This document shows positions 18,978-26,159 of a DNA stretch of 64,000 nucleotides, piece by piece. The notes beneath the pieces are model-generated. The model saw only the letters and a program-made list of their open reading frames with translations, was not told the DNA's origin and searched no databases. The position numbers and the translations under genes were made by a program. Within the stretch, counting starts at the first letter, position 1; each line of letters starts with the position of its first letter. This DNA comes from Parachitinimonas caeni (GTDB lineage: Bacteria; Pseudomonadota; Gammaproteobacteria; Burkholderiales; Chitinimonadaceae): contig NZ_JARRAF010000001.1 of assembly GCF_030129945.1 (NCBI RefSeq), positions 310,001-374,000 of the forward strand. The letters run 5' to 3'.

Positions 18978-19808
18978 ATGACCCCAGTTCCTCCCATTGT
19001 TCTTGTGTTTGCCGGAAACGATCCCTCTGGTGGCGCCGGCCTGTCAGCTGACATCCTGACGCTGGCTTCGCTGGGCTGCCATCCCCTGCCCGTTGTCACT
19101 GCCATTACCGTGCAGGATACGGCCAATGTCGAAGACTTCCAGCCGGTCGAGGCTGAATGGGTATCCGACCAGGCCCGCATGGTGCTGGAAGACATGCCGG
19201 TGGCTGCATTCAAGGTGGGCATGGTTGGCAGCATCGAGGCGCTGGCCGTGATTGCCGAGATTGCCGCTGATTACCCGGAGATCCCACTGGTGCTGGACCC
19301 GGTCTTCGCGTCGGGCGGAGGGGACGAACTGTCTTCTGAAGACATCGTGCTTGCGACCCGCGAACTGCTGCTCCCGCACGCTACCATCGTCACCCCGAAC
19401 AGCTTTGAGGCCCGGCGCCTGGCTTCGGACGATCCGGACGAGCAGGAAGGCATGACCGTGGATGAGGCGGCAACCCGCATCCGCCAGTTTGGTTGTGAAT
19501 ATGTGCTGATCACGGGGACGCACGAAAATACGCCGGTGGTCGTCAACACGCTGTACAACCGCAGCGGTCGCATGCGTGTAGATAGCTGGGAGCGTCTGCC
19601 CGGCAGTTATCACGGTTCCGGCTGCACGCTGGCCTCGGCGATTGCCGGCACCCTGGCCAATGGCGTGGACATTGCTGCCGCGGTGCGGGAAGCGCAGGAG
19701 TTCACCTACCAGACCCTGCGCGCAGCCTTCCGGCCTGGCATGGGGCAGTTTGTGCCCGACCGCCTGTTCTGGGCGCGTGAGGTCGCGACCGATGAAGGTG
19801 ACAAGTAA
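18978..19808 (+). CDS. thiD: Hydroxymethylpyrimidine/phosphomethylpyrimidine kinase
   Basis: A 276-aa ribokinase-fold enzyme that phosphorylates HMP and HMP-P in thiamine synthesis. GNDPSGGAGLSAD near the N-terminus is the family signature. FKVGMVGS, LDPVFASGGG, TPNSFEARRL and the GSGCTLASAIAG anion-hole motif follow. It is followed directly by thiE with no gap. No THI-box riboswitch could be made out in the 57-bp upstream space. Confidence 0.95.
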   Translation: MTPVPPIVLVFAGNDPSGGAGLSADILTLASLGCHPLPVVTAITVQDTANVEDFQPVEAEWVSDQARMVLEDMPVAAFKVGMVGSIEALAVIAEIAADYPEIPLVLDPVFASGGGDELSSEDIVLATRELLLPHATIVTPNSFEARRLASDDPDEQEGMTVDEAATRIRQFGCEYVLITGTHENTPVVVNTLYNRSGRMRVDSWERLPGSYHGSGCTLASAIAGTLANGVDIAAAVREAQEFTYQTLRAAFRPGMGQFVPDRLFWAREVATDEGDK

Positions 19809-20453
19809 ATGCAGCCGGCTTCACTGAGCGGCCTGTACGCCATCACCCCGGACCAGCCCGATACCGCGCGTTTGTTGCAACAGGTTGAGAGCGTGCTGGC
19901 TGCCGGCGTGGCGGTACTGCAGTACCGCAACAAGCTGGCCGAACCGGCCTTGCAGCGACAGCAGGCAGCTGCCCTGCGCCAGCTGACCCGCCGGTACGCG
20001 GTGCCCTTGATTATCAATGACGATCTGGAACTGGCGCTGGCGGTGGATGCCGATGGGGTGCATCTGGGGGCGGATGACGGCGACCTTGCTGCCGCCCGCC
20101 ACCGACTGGGGCCGCAGCGACTGCTGGGCGCTTCCTGCTACAACCAGCTGGCCCTGGCGGATTCAGCCGTCGCGGCCGGTGCCAGCTATGTGGCGTTTGG
20201 TGCCGTCTTTCCGTCTTCCACCAAACCGGCGGCCGTGCGGGCGCCGTTGTCGCTTCTGGCTGAGGCGCGTGCACGCCTGGCCGTGCCGGTATGTGCCATC
20301 GGTGGCATCAGCACCGCCAATGTTCACGAGCTGACCGCTGCTGACCTGATCGCCGTGATCGGCGCCCTGTTTGACGCCCCGGATATCGCAACCGCCACAC
20401 ACCAATTGAAGGCGGCCTGGCGGCCCTCGGCATCCTCCCTGACACCGGCCTGA
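19809..20453 (+). CDS. thiE: Thiamine phosphate synthase
   Basis: A 214-aa TIM barrel that joins HMP-PP and thiazole phosphate. Motifs: LQYRNK, LIINDDLELAL (metal-binding Asp), ADGVHLGADDGD, LLGASCYN, YVAFGAVFPSSTKP and VCAIGGIS. It starts right after the thiD stop (TAA-ATG), so the two are coupled. Confidence 0.95.
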   Translation: MQPASLSGLYAITPDQPDTARLLQQVESVLAAGVAVLQYRNKLAEPALQRQQAAALRQLTRRYAVPLIINDDLELALAVDADGVHLGADDGDLAAARHRLGPQRLLGASCYNQLALADSAVAAGASYVAFGAVFPSSTKPAAVRAPLSLLAEARARLAVPVCAIGGISTANVHELTAADLIAVIGALFDAPDIATATHQLKAAWRPSASSLTPA

Positions 20454-20484
20454 CCATACCGGCCGATGCCAGTTCGGTGCGGCA

Positions 20485-21378
20485 TCAGTCCTTGTTGGGA
20501 ATCACCACCATATGATTGCCGTCCTTTTCGCTCATCTTGCTATTGCCGAACGGGCCAACCTGAACATACTCGCTACTGCTGGCGACATGGCCCATATAGC
20601 CATCCGAGCCAAAGTGGCCTGAACTGTCGGCGCCGAATTTCTCCAGTTGAAACCAGGTATCACCACTGGCAGTTTTACCCATCAACAACTCGCCACCGTC
20701 TTTGTTGAGCGCCAATGGCAGGCGACATTGATCTGAACCATTCGGATGGTGGCTGGAGCCCTTGGTGCCGACTTTCTGGTTGGCGTCTTTGGCGGCAGTC
20801 AGCATCTCTTTATGGAGCGCGCCACCGTCTTCAACGATGACATGGGCACCACTTAGCAGGGCTGCACGGAAAAGTGCATGATCCCCAGTGGTTTCACTGT
20901 TTTTGCCGTTATGCATGACGAATGTCGTGCCAGAGGCGAATACCCCATCGAGCTTACTCAAAACGGTGCTGGTGAAATCGCCGTCACCTTTCAAAGTACT
21001 CCATTCGGCACTGAGACCTGCTTTACGGCTTTCGAGCTGAGAGAAGCTGTTGCTGGAAGACGCTGACCAGTTGCCGAATGAGTTGACCACGTAGGCCGTT
21101 GCACCGAAAAAGCTCTGTGCATAGCTCACGCCTTGGGCTTGGGCGTTGACATCCTTTGGCTTCAGCTCTTTGGGTTTGGGAATGTCTTCCTGCTTGCTCG
21201 ACGATGCAATGTTGCTTTTGTCGCTCAGATTTTGTGGAATCGAGTCATTGTCGAGAGAGGCTTGCTTCAGATTGCTGGGTTGCTGGCTGTTGTCCAGACT
21301 GAGCGGTTGCATGTCCTCCGAAATGGACGGGGTCTGGGGGACGGTTGGGGGAGTGTATCCCTTAATATAAGTTGCCAT
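20485..21378 (-). CDS. Putative type III effector of unknown activity
   Basis: A 297-aa protein that I do not recognise. Residues 1-80 are Ser/Gln/Pro/Lys-rich and look disordered, as in secreted effectors. A Ser-rich folded part follows, with GVFASGTTFVMHNGKN, KGSSHHPNGSDQC and a C-terminal block with GKTASGDTWFQLEKFGADSS and GPFGNSKMSEKDGNH. It lies 9 nt after a CesT-like chaperone gene on the same strand. The effector call rests on this pairing and the N-terminal composition. Enzymatic activity is unknown. Confidence 0.6.
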   Translation of the reverse strand: MATYIKGYTPPTVPQTPSISEDMQPLSLDNSQQPSNLKQASLDNDSIPQNLSDKSNIASSSKQEDIPKPKELKPKDVNAQAQGVSYAQSFFGATAYVVNSFGNWSASSSNSFSQLESRKAGLSAEWSTLKGDGDFTSTVLSKLDGVFASGTTFVMHNGKNSETTGDHALFRAALLSGAHVIVEDGGALHKEMLTAAKDANQKVGTKGSSHHPNGSDQCRLPLALNKDGGELLMGKTASGDTWFQLEKFGADSSGHFGSDGYMGHVASSSEYVQVGPFGNSKMSEKDGNHMVVIPNKD

Positions 21379-21387
21379 GATCTCTCC

Positions 21388-21867
21388 TCAAGCAAACGCC
21401 ATGGCACCAAAACCAGGAACTTCCGGGCTTGGACTGGCAGAGGGTTCGGAGGTGCCATCCGCAATCAGGCGGCCACTGTCATAGCGCTCCCACCATTGCT
21501 GACGGGCGCGGTAGACGCGCTCGATCGCCTTTTCCAGCGCACCTTCCTCCACATGATCCAGCGGTAGCGTGGTCGAGACGATGAACTTGCCAGCGCCCGC
21601 CTGCACACCGAAATAACAGCCATCCGTATCAATACCAAAAGCCTGGGCAGCCAGCAGGGCTTCGCAGACCAGACCGCGTTGCGGCCCGTCGGGGAGGTGG
21701 AACAGGGCAGAGGCTGCAGCGATTTCATTGCGTTCAGCCAGATGGCTGAGCACGATCTGGGTGCCATTCGGGTAGTTGACCTCAATAAACGCGGTGTCGG
21801 GAGTGATGGCCGAGGTATCCAACCCCAGCTTCTGGCCCAGTTGCAGAATCAGTTCGTAAAACGGCAT
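21388..21867 (-). CDS. CesT-family type III secretion chaperone
   Basis: A 159-aa protein that starts MPFYELILQLGQKLGLDTSAI; a beta-sheet core (TAFIEVNYPNGTQIVLSHL) and helix follow, with DTDGCYFGVQAGAGKFIVS and a C-terminal helix with ALEKAIERVYRARQQWW. This is the Tir-chaperone (CesT) pattern. The start at 21867 is set by the start of this conserved fold; the upstream extension to 22233 has a different composition and is rejected. It is first in a two-gene operon with the putative effector. Confidence 0.72.
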   Translation of the reverse strand: MPFYELILQLGQKLGLDTSAITPDTAFIEVNYPNGTQIVLSHLAERNEIAAASALFHLPDGPQRGLVCEALLAAQAFGIDTDGCYFGVQAGAGKFIVSTTLPLDHVEEGALEKAIERVYRARQQWWERYDSGRLIADGTSEPSASPSPEVPGFGAMAFA

Positions 21868-22109
21868 GGTTTGTGTCCTCGCGTAAATCGGATGGTTGCA
21901 TTGGGGGGGCCGGATCATCAGGTTCGAGTGTCGATCCGGTTTGAACATTGAATATTGACCGAATGTCGGCTTGCCGCAATCACCCATGCAACGGACGGCC
22001 AAGGCGGGCACCCGGATGCTGGGTTGGGGGCGGATGAGGGATGTGGGTTTGGGTGCGGGCAGTGTGGGTAGGTCAACACACTGCCCGGGATAGTCGCCGG
22101 GCTGGCGTC

Positions 22110-23120
22110 TCAGGTGACAGCGCTGGTGTCGGTGGCAAGGGCCTGTTCGATGGCGGCGAGGCGGGCGCGGGGGTGTTCGTCGTAGGTCCAGCGCTGTACT
22201 GCCAACACCGCGTCGGCTGGGGGCTGGCCGCATTGCAGGGCGTTCAGGTAGTGCTGGCGTGCGGTGGTGAGGTCATCCAGACACGAGCTGGCGTCGCCGG
22301 CCATGCAGTGGCCTTCGGCATAGCGGGGGTCGATGGCAATGGCGCGTTCGGCACTGACCAGGGCGTCGGCAAACTGGTAGCTGAGCATCTGCGACAGCGC
22401 CAGATAGTAGGCCGAGTGGAACAGGCCGATCGGGTAGTTGCCCAGGTCAAGCGCCCGGCTATAGCAGGCGATGGCATCTTCATAGCGCTGCAGGCGGCGG
22501 TATTCATGGCCCAGGTAATACAGCAGGCGGCCTTCGTCCGGGCTTTGCTCCAGCGCCAGCAGGCAAAGGCGGATATTGCGGTCGGAGGCGCTTTCCTTGC
22601 CGGTTTTGTCAGGCAGGTTGTGAATGACGATCTGCGGTACCTTGGCAAAGGGCCCATCCACTTCCAGGTATTCATGAATCGGGCTGCGGTAGCCGAGGGC
22701 TTTGGCGCGGCGAAACAGGCGGCCCGAGCTCCACTCGCCGCCCTCCGATCGCATGGTGACGCCCAGATAGTCGGCCTTGGCAAGGCTGAGCAGCTCGTGC
22801 AGGACCTCTGCACCGCTTTCCAGAATCTCGTCGGCGTCGATCTGCAGCACCCAGTCGCCGCTGGCCAGTGCCAGGGCGGCATCGCGGGCCAGGGCAAAGT
22901 TGATGATCTTGCCATCGGGGCCGTTGCAGTCGGTAAAGCGACTGGTTTTGGCGCCGTAGCGGGCGGCAAGCTCCAGCGTGTCGTCGGTCGAGCCGGTATC
23001 GACAATGCACAGCTCATCGTACAGGCCGGCAATGCTTTGCAGACAACGGGGCAAGGTGTGGGCTTCGTTACGGACGATCATGCACACCGAGAGACGGGGG
23101 CGAAGCGGTGTATCAGGCAT
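22110..23120 (-). CDS. GT2 glycosyltransferase with C-terminal TPR, SunS-like layout
   Basis: A 336-aa protein. The GT-A domain has LSVCMIVRNEAHTLPRCLQS (10-29), DTGSTDDT (41-48) and the metal-binding DADE (95-98). From about residue 200 the chain turns into TPR-like helices (RLLYYLGHEYRRLQRYEDAI, CYSRALDLGN, AEGHCMAGDASSCLDD). The same order of GT2 domain plus TPR is found in the peptide S-glycosyltransferase SunS, but also in sugar-chain enzymes, so the acceptor is open. It overlaps the next upstream gene by 8 nt and is last in the putative RiPP operon. Confidence 0.85.
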   Translation of the reverse strand: MPDTPLRPRLSVCMIVRNEAHTLPRCLQSIAGLYDELCIVDTGSTDDTLELAARYGAKTSRFTDCNGPDGKIINFALARDAALALASGDWVLQIDADEILESGAEVLHELLSLAKADYLGVTMRSEGGEWSSGRLFRRAKALGYRSPIHEYLEVDGPFAKVPQIVIHNLPDKTGKESASDRNIRLCLLALEQSPDEGRLLYYLGHEYRRLQRYEDAIACYSRALDLGNYPIGLFHSAYYLALSQMLSYQFADALVSAERAIAIDPRYAEGHCMAGDASSCLDDLTTARQHYLNALQCGQPPADAVLAVQRWTYDEHPRARLAAIEQALATDTSAVT

Positions 23121-23955
23121 TCACGGCCTCGACGATGGTTTCGTGTACCCAGACCTTGGGGCCCAGTGCGCTGACGTCGCGCTGGTAGCTACCCTGAAAA
23201 TTGGCTTCGTCGTAATTCGACAGCGCCTTGCGGAACATGCGGTCACGGCTCTCCCAGCGCGAGGCGACAGGCGGGTAGAACGCGGTACGGGCATAGTCAT
23301 CGTGCGAAATATGGATGGCCTGGCCTTCGATCAGCCGGGTGAGGCCGGCACCCAGCGTCAGTCGGGAAATCATGTCCTGATCTTCCCAGCCCCAACCGTG
23401 CAGGTCGGAGTTGTAGCCATTGATCGACAGAAAGTGCTGGCGCCGCACAAACAGCAGGCCCGGCGCCTGACGGGTACCCTCTTCGGCGTCTTCCTCGTTA
23501 TCGACGATATTCAGGACTCGACCGTCGGCCGTGCGGATGCGCAATTCGTAGCCGAACGACACGACATGCTTGCCGCCACGCGAGTTGGTTTCCGATTCCC
23601 GTACCCCGGCCAGGGTGGCAAAAGTATCGGGCCGGCTTTGCAGCTGGCCGACGATGGCGGCGACGCTATCCGGGTTGAGGATGATGTCGCAATCGCAGAA
23701 GAACAGCAGTGGCTGCTGGGTGTGGGCGGCGCCGATATTTTGTGAGGCCGCCTTGTTGAAGTATTGCTGGCTGGGAATCTCGATCACCCGGACTGCCTCG
23801 GCGTACTGGCCGAGCTGTTGCAGCAGCAGGCTGGAGGAACCGGAGTAATTGACGATATTGACGTCTCCGCCCACTTTGCGGGCGGCTGCCAGCAAGGAGG
23901 GTAGAGCCTGATTGAGTTCGAGGCGGTCGCGCCAGGAGACGATGATCGAAAGCAT
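23113..23955 (-). CDS. Glycosyltransferase with GalNAc-T-like GWGWED motif
   Basis: A 280-aa GT-A fold protein. It has the nucleotide-sugar metal motif DCD (88-90) and the C-terminal GWGWED (187-192), a mark of the chondroitin-synthase/polypeptide GalNAc-transferase-type C-terminal domain that often transfers galactose or GalNAc. No membrane segment, so it acts in the cytoplasm. It lies 9 nt after the transketolase C-terminal subunit and overlaps the TPR-linked GT. Confidence 0.85.
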   Translation of the reverse strand: MLSIIVSWRDRLELNQALPSLLAAARKVGGDVNIVNYSGSSSLLLQQLGQYAEAVRVIEIPSQQYFNKAASQNIGAAHTQQPLLFFCDCDIILNPDSVAAIVGQLQSRPDTFATLAGVRESETNSRGGKHVVSFGYELRIRTADGRVLNIVDNEEDAEEGTRQAPGLLFVRRQHFLSINGYNSDLHGWGWEDQDMISRLTLGAGLTRLIEGQAIHISHDDYARTAFYPPVASRWESRDRMFRKALSNYDEANFQGSYQRDVSALGPKVWVHETIVEAVNA

Positions 23956-23964
23956 GAAAGCTCC

Positions 23965-24897
23965 TCAGGAATGGTTGATGGTCGCGGGTTGGCGCACACG
24001 GGCTTCAATGGCTTGAGCAATGCGCTCTGGCGACAGGCCGTAGTAGTCGAGCAGTTCGTCGTCAGGGCCGGACTTGCCGCCGAATTCCTCGGGCCAGCCC
24101 AGTGTCAGCCGGGCGGCGGGCAGGTGCAGCCGGTCGATCAGTGCGCCCAGCCCGCCAAATCGGCTGTGATCTTCGATGCTGACGATCAGGTCGGCGCTGG
24201 CCAGCTCTTCCTGCCATTGCAGGGCCGGTTTGAGCTGGGCGCAGTGCAGCAGACCGATGGAAAGACCCCGGCCGGCCAGCAGTTCGGCGGCGGCCATGGC
24301 CCAGTGGGTAGCGAGCCCGGTGGAGACAATGCAGACCCGCTGCCGGGGCCGCAGCCAGCGGCTGCCCGCTGCAATGCCCGGCAGATGGGTGGCTTCCTCA
24401 AACTGGCGGCGCGGCAGGCGGATATAGCTGGGGGCTGAATCGAGCAGGCTGTGGGTAATGGCGAGTTCAACATCGGCCCAATCGGCAGGGGCCCAGACTT
24501 GCATCTCGGGCAATGACAGCATTACCGCCAGATCGTTGACGGCGGCATGGGTCTTGCCGTTGCGGCCCAACAGGCCGCCAGCGTGGGAGCCGATCAGCAT
24601 GACGGGCTGGTTGGCCTGGCTCAGGCAGATACGGATCTGGTCGTAGGCGCGGTAGCACAGGAAGGCGGCAAACGAGAACACGGCCGGCCGCATGCCGGCT
24701 TCGGCCATGCCGGCGGCTACCGACACCATGTTCTGCTCGGCAATCCCGGCCATCAGAAAGCGTTGTGGGTGGCGCTGGGCAAAGTGGATGGCGCCATCCG
24801 AATCGGCCAGATCGCCGTCGAGCACAAAGATGCGCGGGTCGGCATAGGCGAGTTCGGCCAGGATCTTGCCGGCGTGGTCGGCGAGTTTCATCAGCAT
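23965..24897 (-). CDS. Transketolase, C-terminal subunit
   Basis: A 310-aa protein with the pyrimidine-binding and C-terminal domains of a split transketolase. GIAEQNMVSVAAGMAEAG carries the catalytic glutamate that activates ThDP; FSFAAFLCYRAYDQIR and GSHAGGLLGRNGKTH are family motifs. TAAGGAG is six bases before the ATG at 24897. It is 278 nt from the N-terminal subunit, the gap being filled with MITE sequence, so its co-expression with its partner may be altered. Confidence 0.9.
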   Translation of the reverse strand: MLMKLADHAGKILAELAYADPRIFVLDGDLADSDGAIHFAQRHPQRFLMAGIAEQNMVSVAAGMAEAGMRPAVFSFAAFLCYRAYDQIRICLSQANQPVMLIGSHAGGLLGRNGKTHAAVNDLAVMLSLPEMQVWAPADWADVELAITHSLLDSAPSYIRLPRRQFEEATHLPGIAAGSRWLRPRQRVCIVSTGLATHWAMAAAELLAGRGLSIGLLHCAQLKPALQWQEELASADLIVSIEDHSRFGGLGALIDRLHLPAARLTLGWPEEFGGKSGPDDELLDYYGLSPERIAQAIEARVRQPATINHS

Positions 24898-24926
24898 GAC
24901 AGGCTCCTTATGTTCTGTTGGCGTTA

Positions 24927-25087
24927 GGTTCTGTTGACGTAAGGTTTACAGTCGCGCCGGGTCGATTTTTGGGGCATGGCGTCGTTAGGTTCGTTTATTT
25001 AGTTAGCTCGCTAAACCGCACTCACCCTGCCTCGCCATGCCCCAAAACTCGGCCCGGCGCGACCGGAAACAAAACGTCAACAGAGCC
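24927..25087. mobile_element. 161-bp MITE, second copy, between transketolase subunits
   Basis: Ends are GGTTCTGTTGACGTAAGG on the left and GGCTCTGTTGACGTTTTG on the right (inward), flanked by TA on both sides. The inside is a single long imperfect palindrome (GCCGGGTCGATTTTTGGGGC ... its complement with small changes). It shares both the ends and this palindrome with the 18-kb copy but lacks that copy's second inverted repeat. A partial third left end (TTCTGTTGGCG) lies at 24912-24922. Confidence 0.85.
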
Positions 25088-25253
25088 TAGGCAGGGTAAG
25101 CGCGGTTTAGCGGGCGAAATCAGCAAGTTCTGACGACGCCCTGCCCTGGTGTTGCAGAACGCTTGCATAGAATGGCTATGCGGTGTGCTCTGCGCCTTGT
25201 TCCTGGCCATTTCCCGGCGAAACGCGCTCTGAAAACCCAAGGTCAACAGAACC
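25088..25253. mobile_element. Degenerate related MITE, reaching into the transketolase gene
   Basis: Abutting the 161-bp copy, this stretch ends in GTCAACAGAACC (25242-25253). On the minus strand it reads GTTGACCTTGGGTTTTCAGA, then a GCGTTTCG..CAAGGC pattern also found in the left part of the 18-kb copy, and it also shares GCTAAACCGC and ACCCTGCC blocks with the 161-bp copy. It looks like an older, diverged family member. Its right end supplies the last ~26 codons of the transketolase N-terminal subunit. Confidence 0.6.
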
Positions 25254-26096
25254 CAACAGCTCGGCGTGCTCATCGGCACTGACGGCATCGCAGTGGAAGC
25301 GGATCGGATCTCGCTCGATCAGGGGCAGGCCCTTGCCCTTGACGGTGTGGGCGATGATGACTGATGGCTGCGCACGTTCTGCGCTGGCAGCCTGCAGGGT
25401 GGTTTCCAGCGCAGCGTAGTCATGACCATCGCACTCGAACACCTGCCAGCCAAACGCGCGCCATTTGTCAGCAATGCCGGGGAGCGGCGGCGGCCGGCTG
25501 CCATCGGGGCTGGTCCACCCCCATTCCTGATGGCGATTGCAATCGACGATCACATGCAGCCGATCCAGGCGGCTGATGGCTGCCAGCATGGCAGCTTCCC
25601 AAACCTGGCCTTCCTGGCATTCCCCGTCACCCAACACCACCCAGATGTGCTGACCGCTCTTGCGCAAGGCCAGCGCCATGCCGATGCCAACCGACAAGCC
25701 CTGACCGAGCGAGCCGGTCGAAAAATCGACGCCGGGTACGCTGGTCATGTCGGGATGCCCTTCCAGCGCCGAGGCAAAGCTGGCATAGCCCGATAGTGGC
25801 CAGTCGAAGTAGCCGAGTCGGCGCAGTACGGCATACAAGGCCACAGCGGCGTGACCTTTTGACAGGATCAGTCGATCCCGCTCGGGGTGGCGTGCGGTGG
25901 CCGGGTCGATGCGCAGTACCCGCCGGTAGAGCGTGAGCAGCAGGTCGATCACGCTCAGGCTGCCGCCGTAGTGGCCGCCGCCCGTGTCGTAAAGCGTGGT
26001 CAGGATGTCCTGCCGGAGCAGTCGGGCTTCATCGGCCAGCGATAGTTCGGGGTGTCGGTGGACCTGCAAGGTGTCAGGGCTTGGGGATGTCAGCAT
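25176..26096 (-). CDS. Transketolase, N-terminal (ThDP-binding) subunit
   Basis: A 306-aa protein with the diphosphate-binding half of a split transketolase. Visible: GHYGGSLS (41-48), LSKGHAAVALYAVL (79-90), GSLGQGLS (128-135), the ThDP motif GDGECQEGQVWEA (156-168) and IVDCNRHQ. The last ~26 residues, from GSVDLGFSERV on, are encoded by degenerate MITE sequence rather than a normal transketolase tail. ATG at 26096 is preferred over a TTG 5 codons up. A two-carbon transfer on a sugar is expected; its link to the peptide cluster is by position. Confidence 0.88.
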   Translation of the reverse strand: MLTSPSPDTLQVHRHPELSLADEARLLRQDILTTLYDTGGGHYGGSLSVIDLLLTLYRRVLRIDPATARHPERDRLILSKGHAAVALYAVLRRLGYFDWPLSGYASFASALEGHPDMTSVPGVDFSTGSLGQGLSVGIGMALALRKSGQHIWVVLGDGECQEGQVWEAAMLAAISRLDRLHVIVDCNRHQEWGWTSPDGSRPPPLPGIADKWRAFGWQVFECDGHDYAALETTLQAASAERAQPSVIIAHTVKGKGLPLIERDPIRFHCDAVSADEHAELLGSVDLGFSERVSPGNGQEQGAEHTA

Positions 26097-26111
26097 GAGG
26101 AGTCCATTCAA

Positions 26112-26145
26112 TCAGTCCAGTCAGTCCAGTCAGTCCAGTCAGTCA
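26112..26145. repeat. 9-bp tandem repeat
   Basis: TCAGTCCAG repeated about 3.8 times between the Asn-synthetase-like and transketolase genes. It contains no inverted repeat that would make a terminator. It is a candidate slippage site. Confidence 0.8.
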
Positions 26146-26159
26146 ACAGCGTCCGGTTC

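Noticed and set aside
26112-26145. CRISPR or terminator
   Set aside because: Simple head-to-tail 9-mers without spacers or dyad symmetry.
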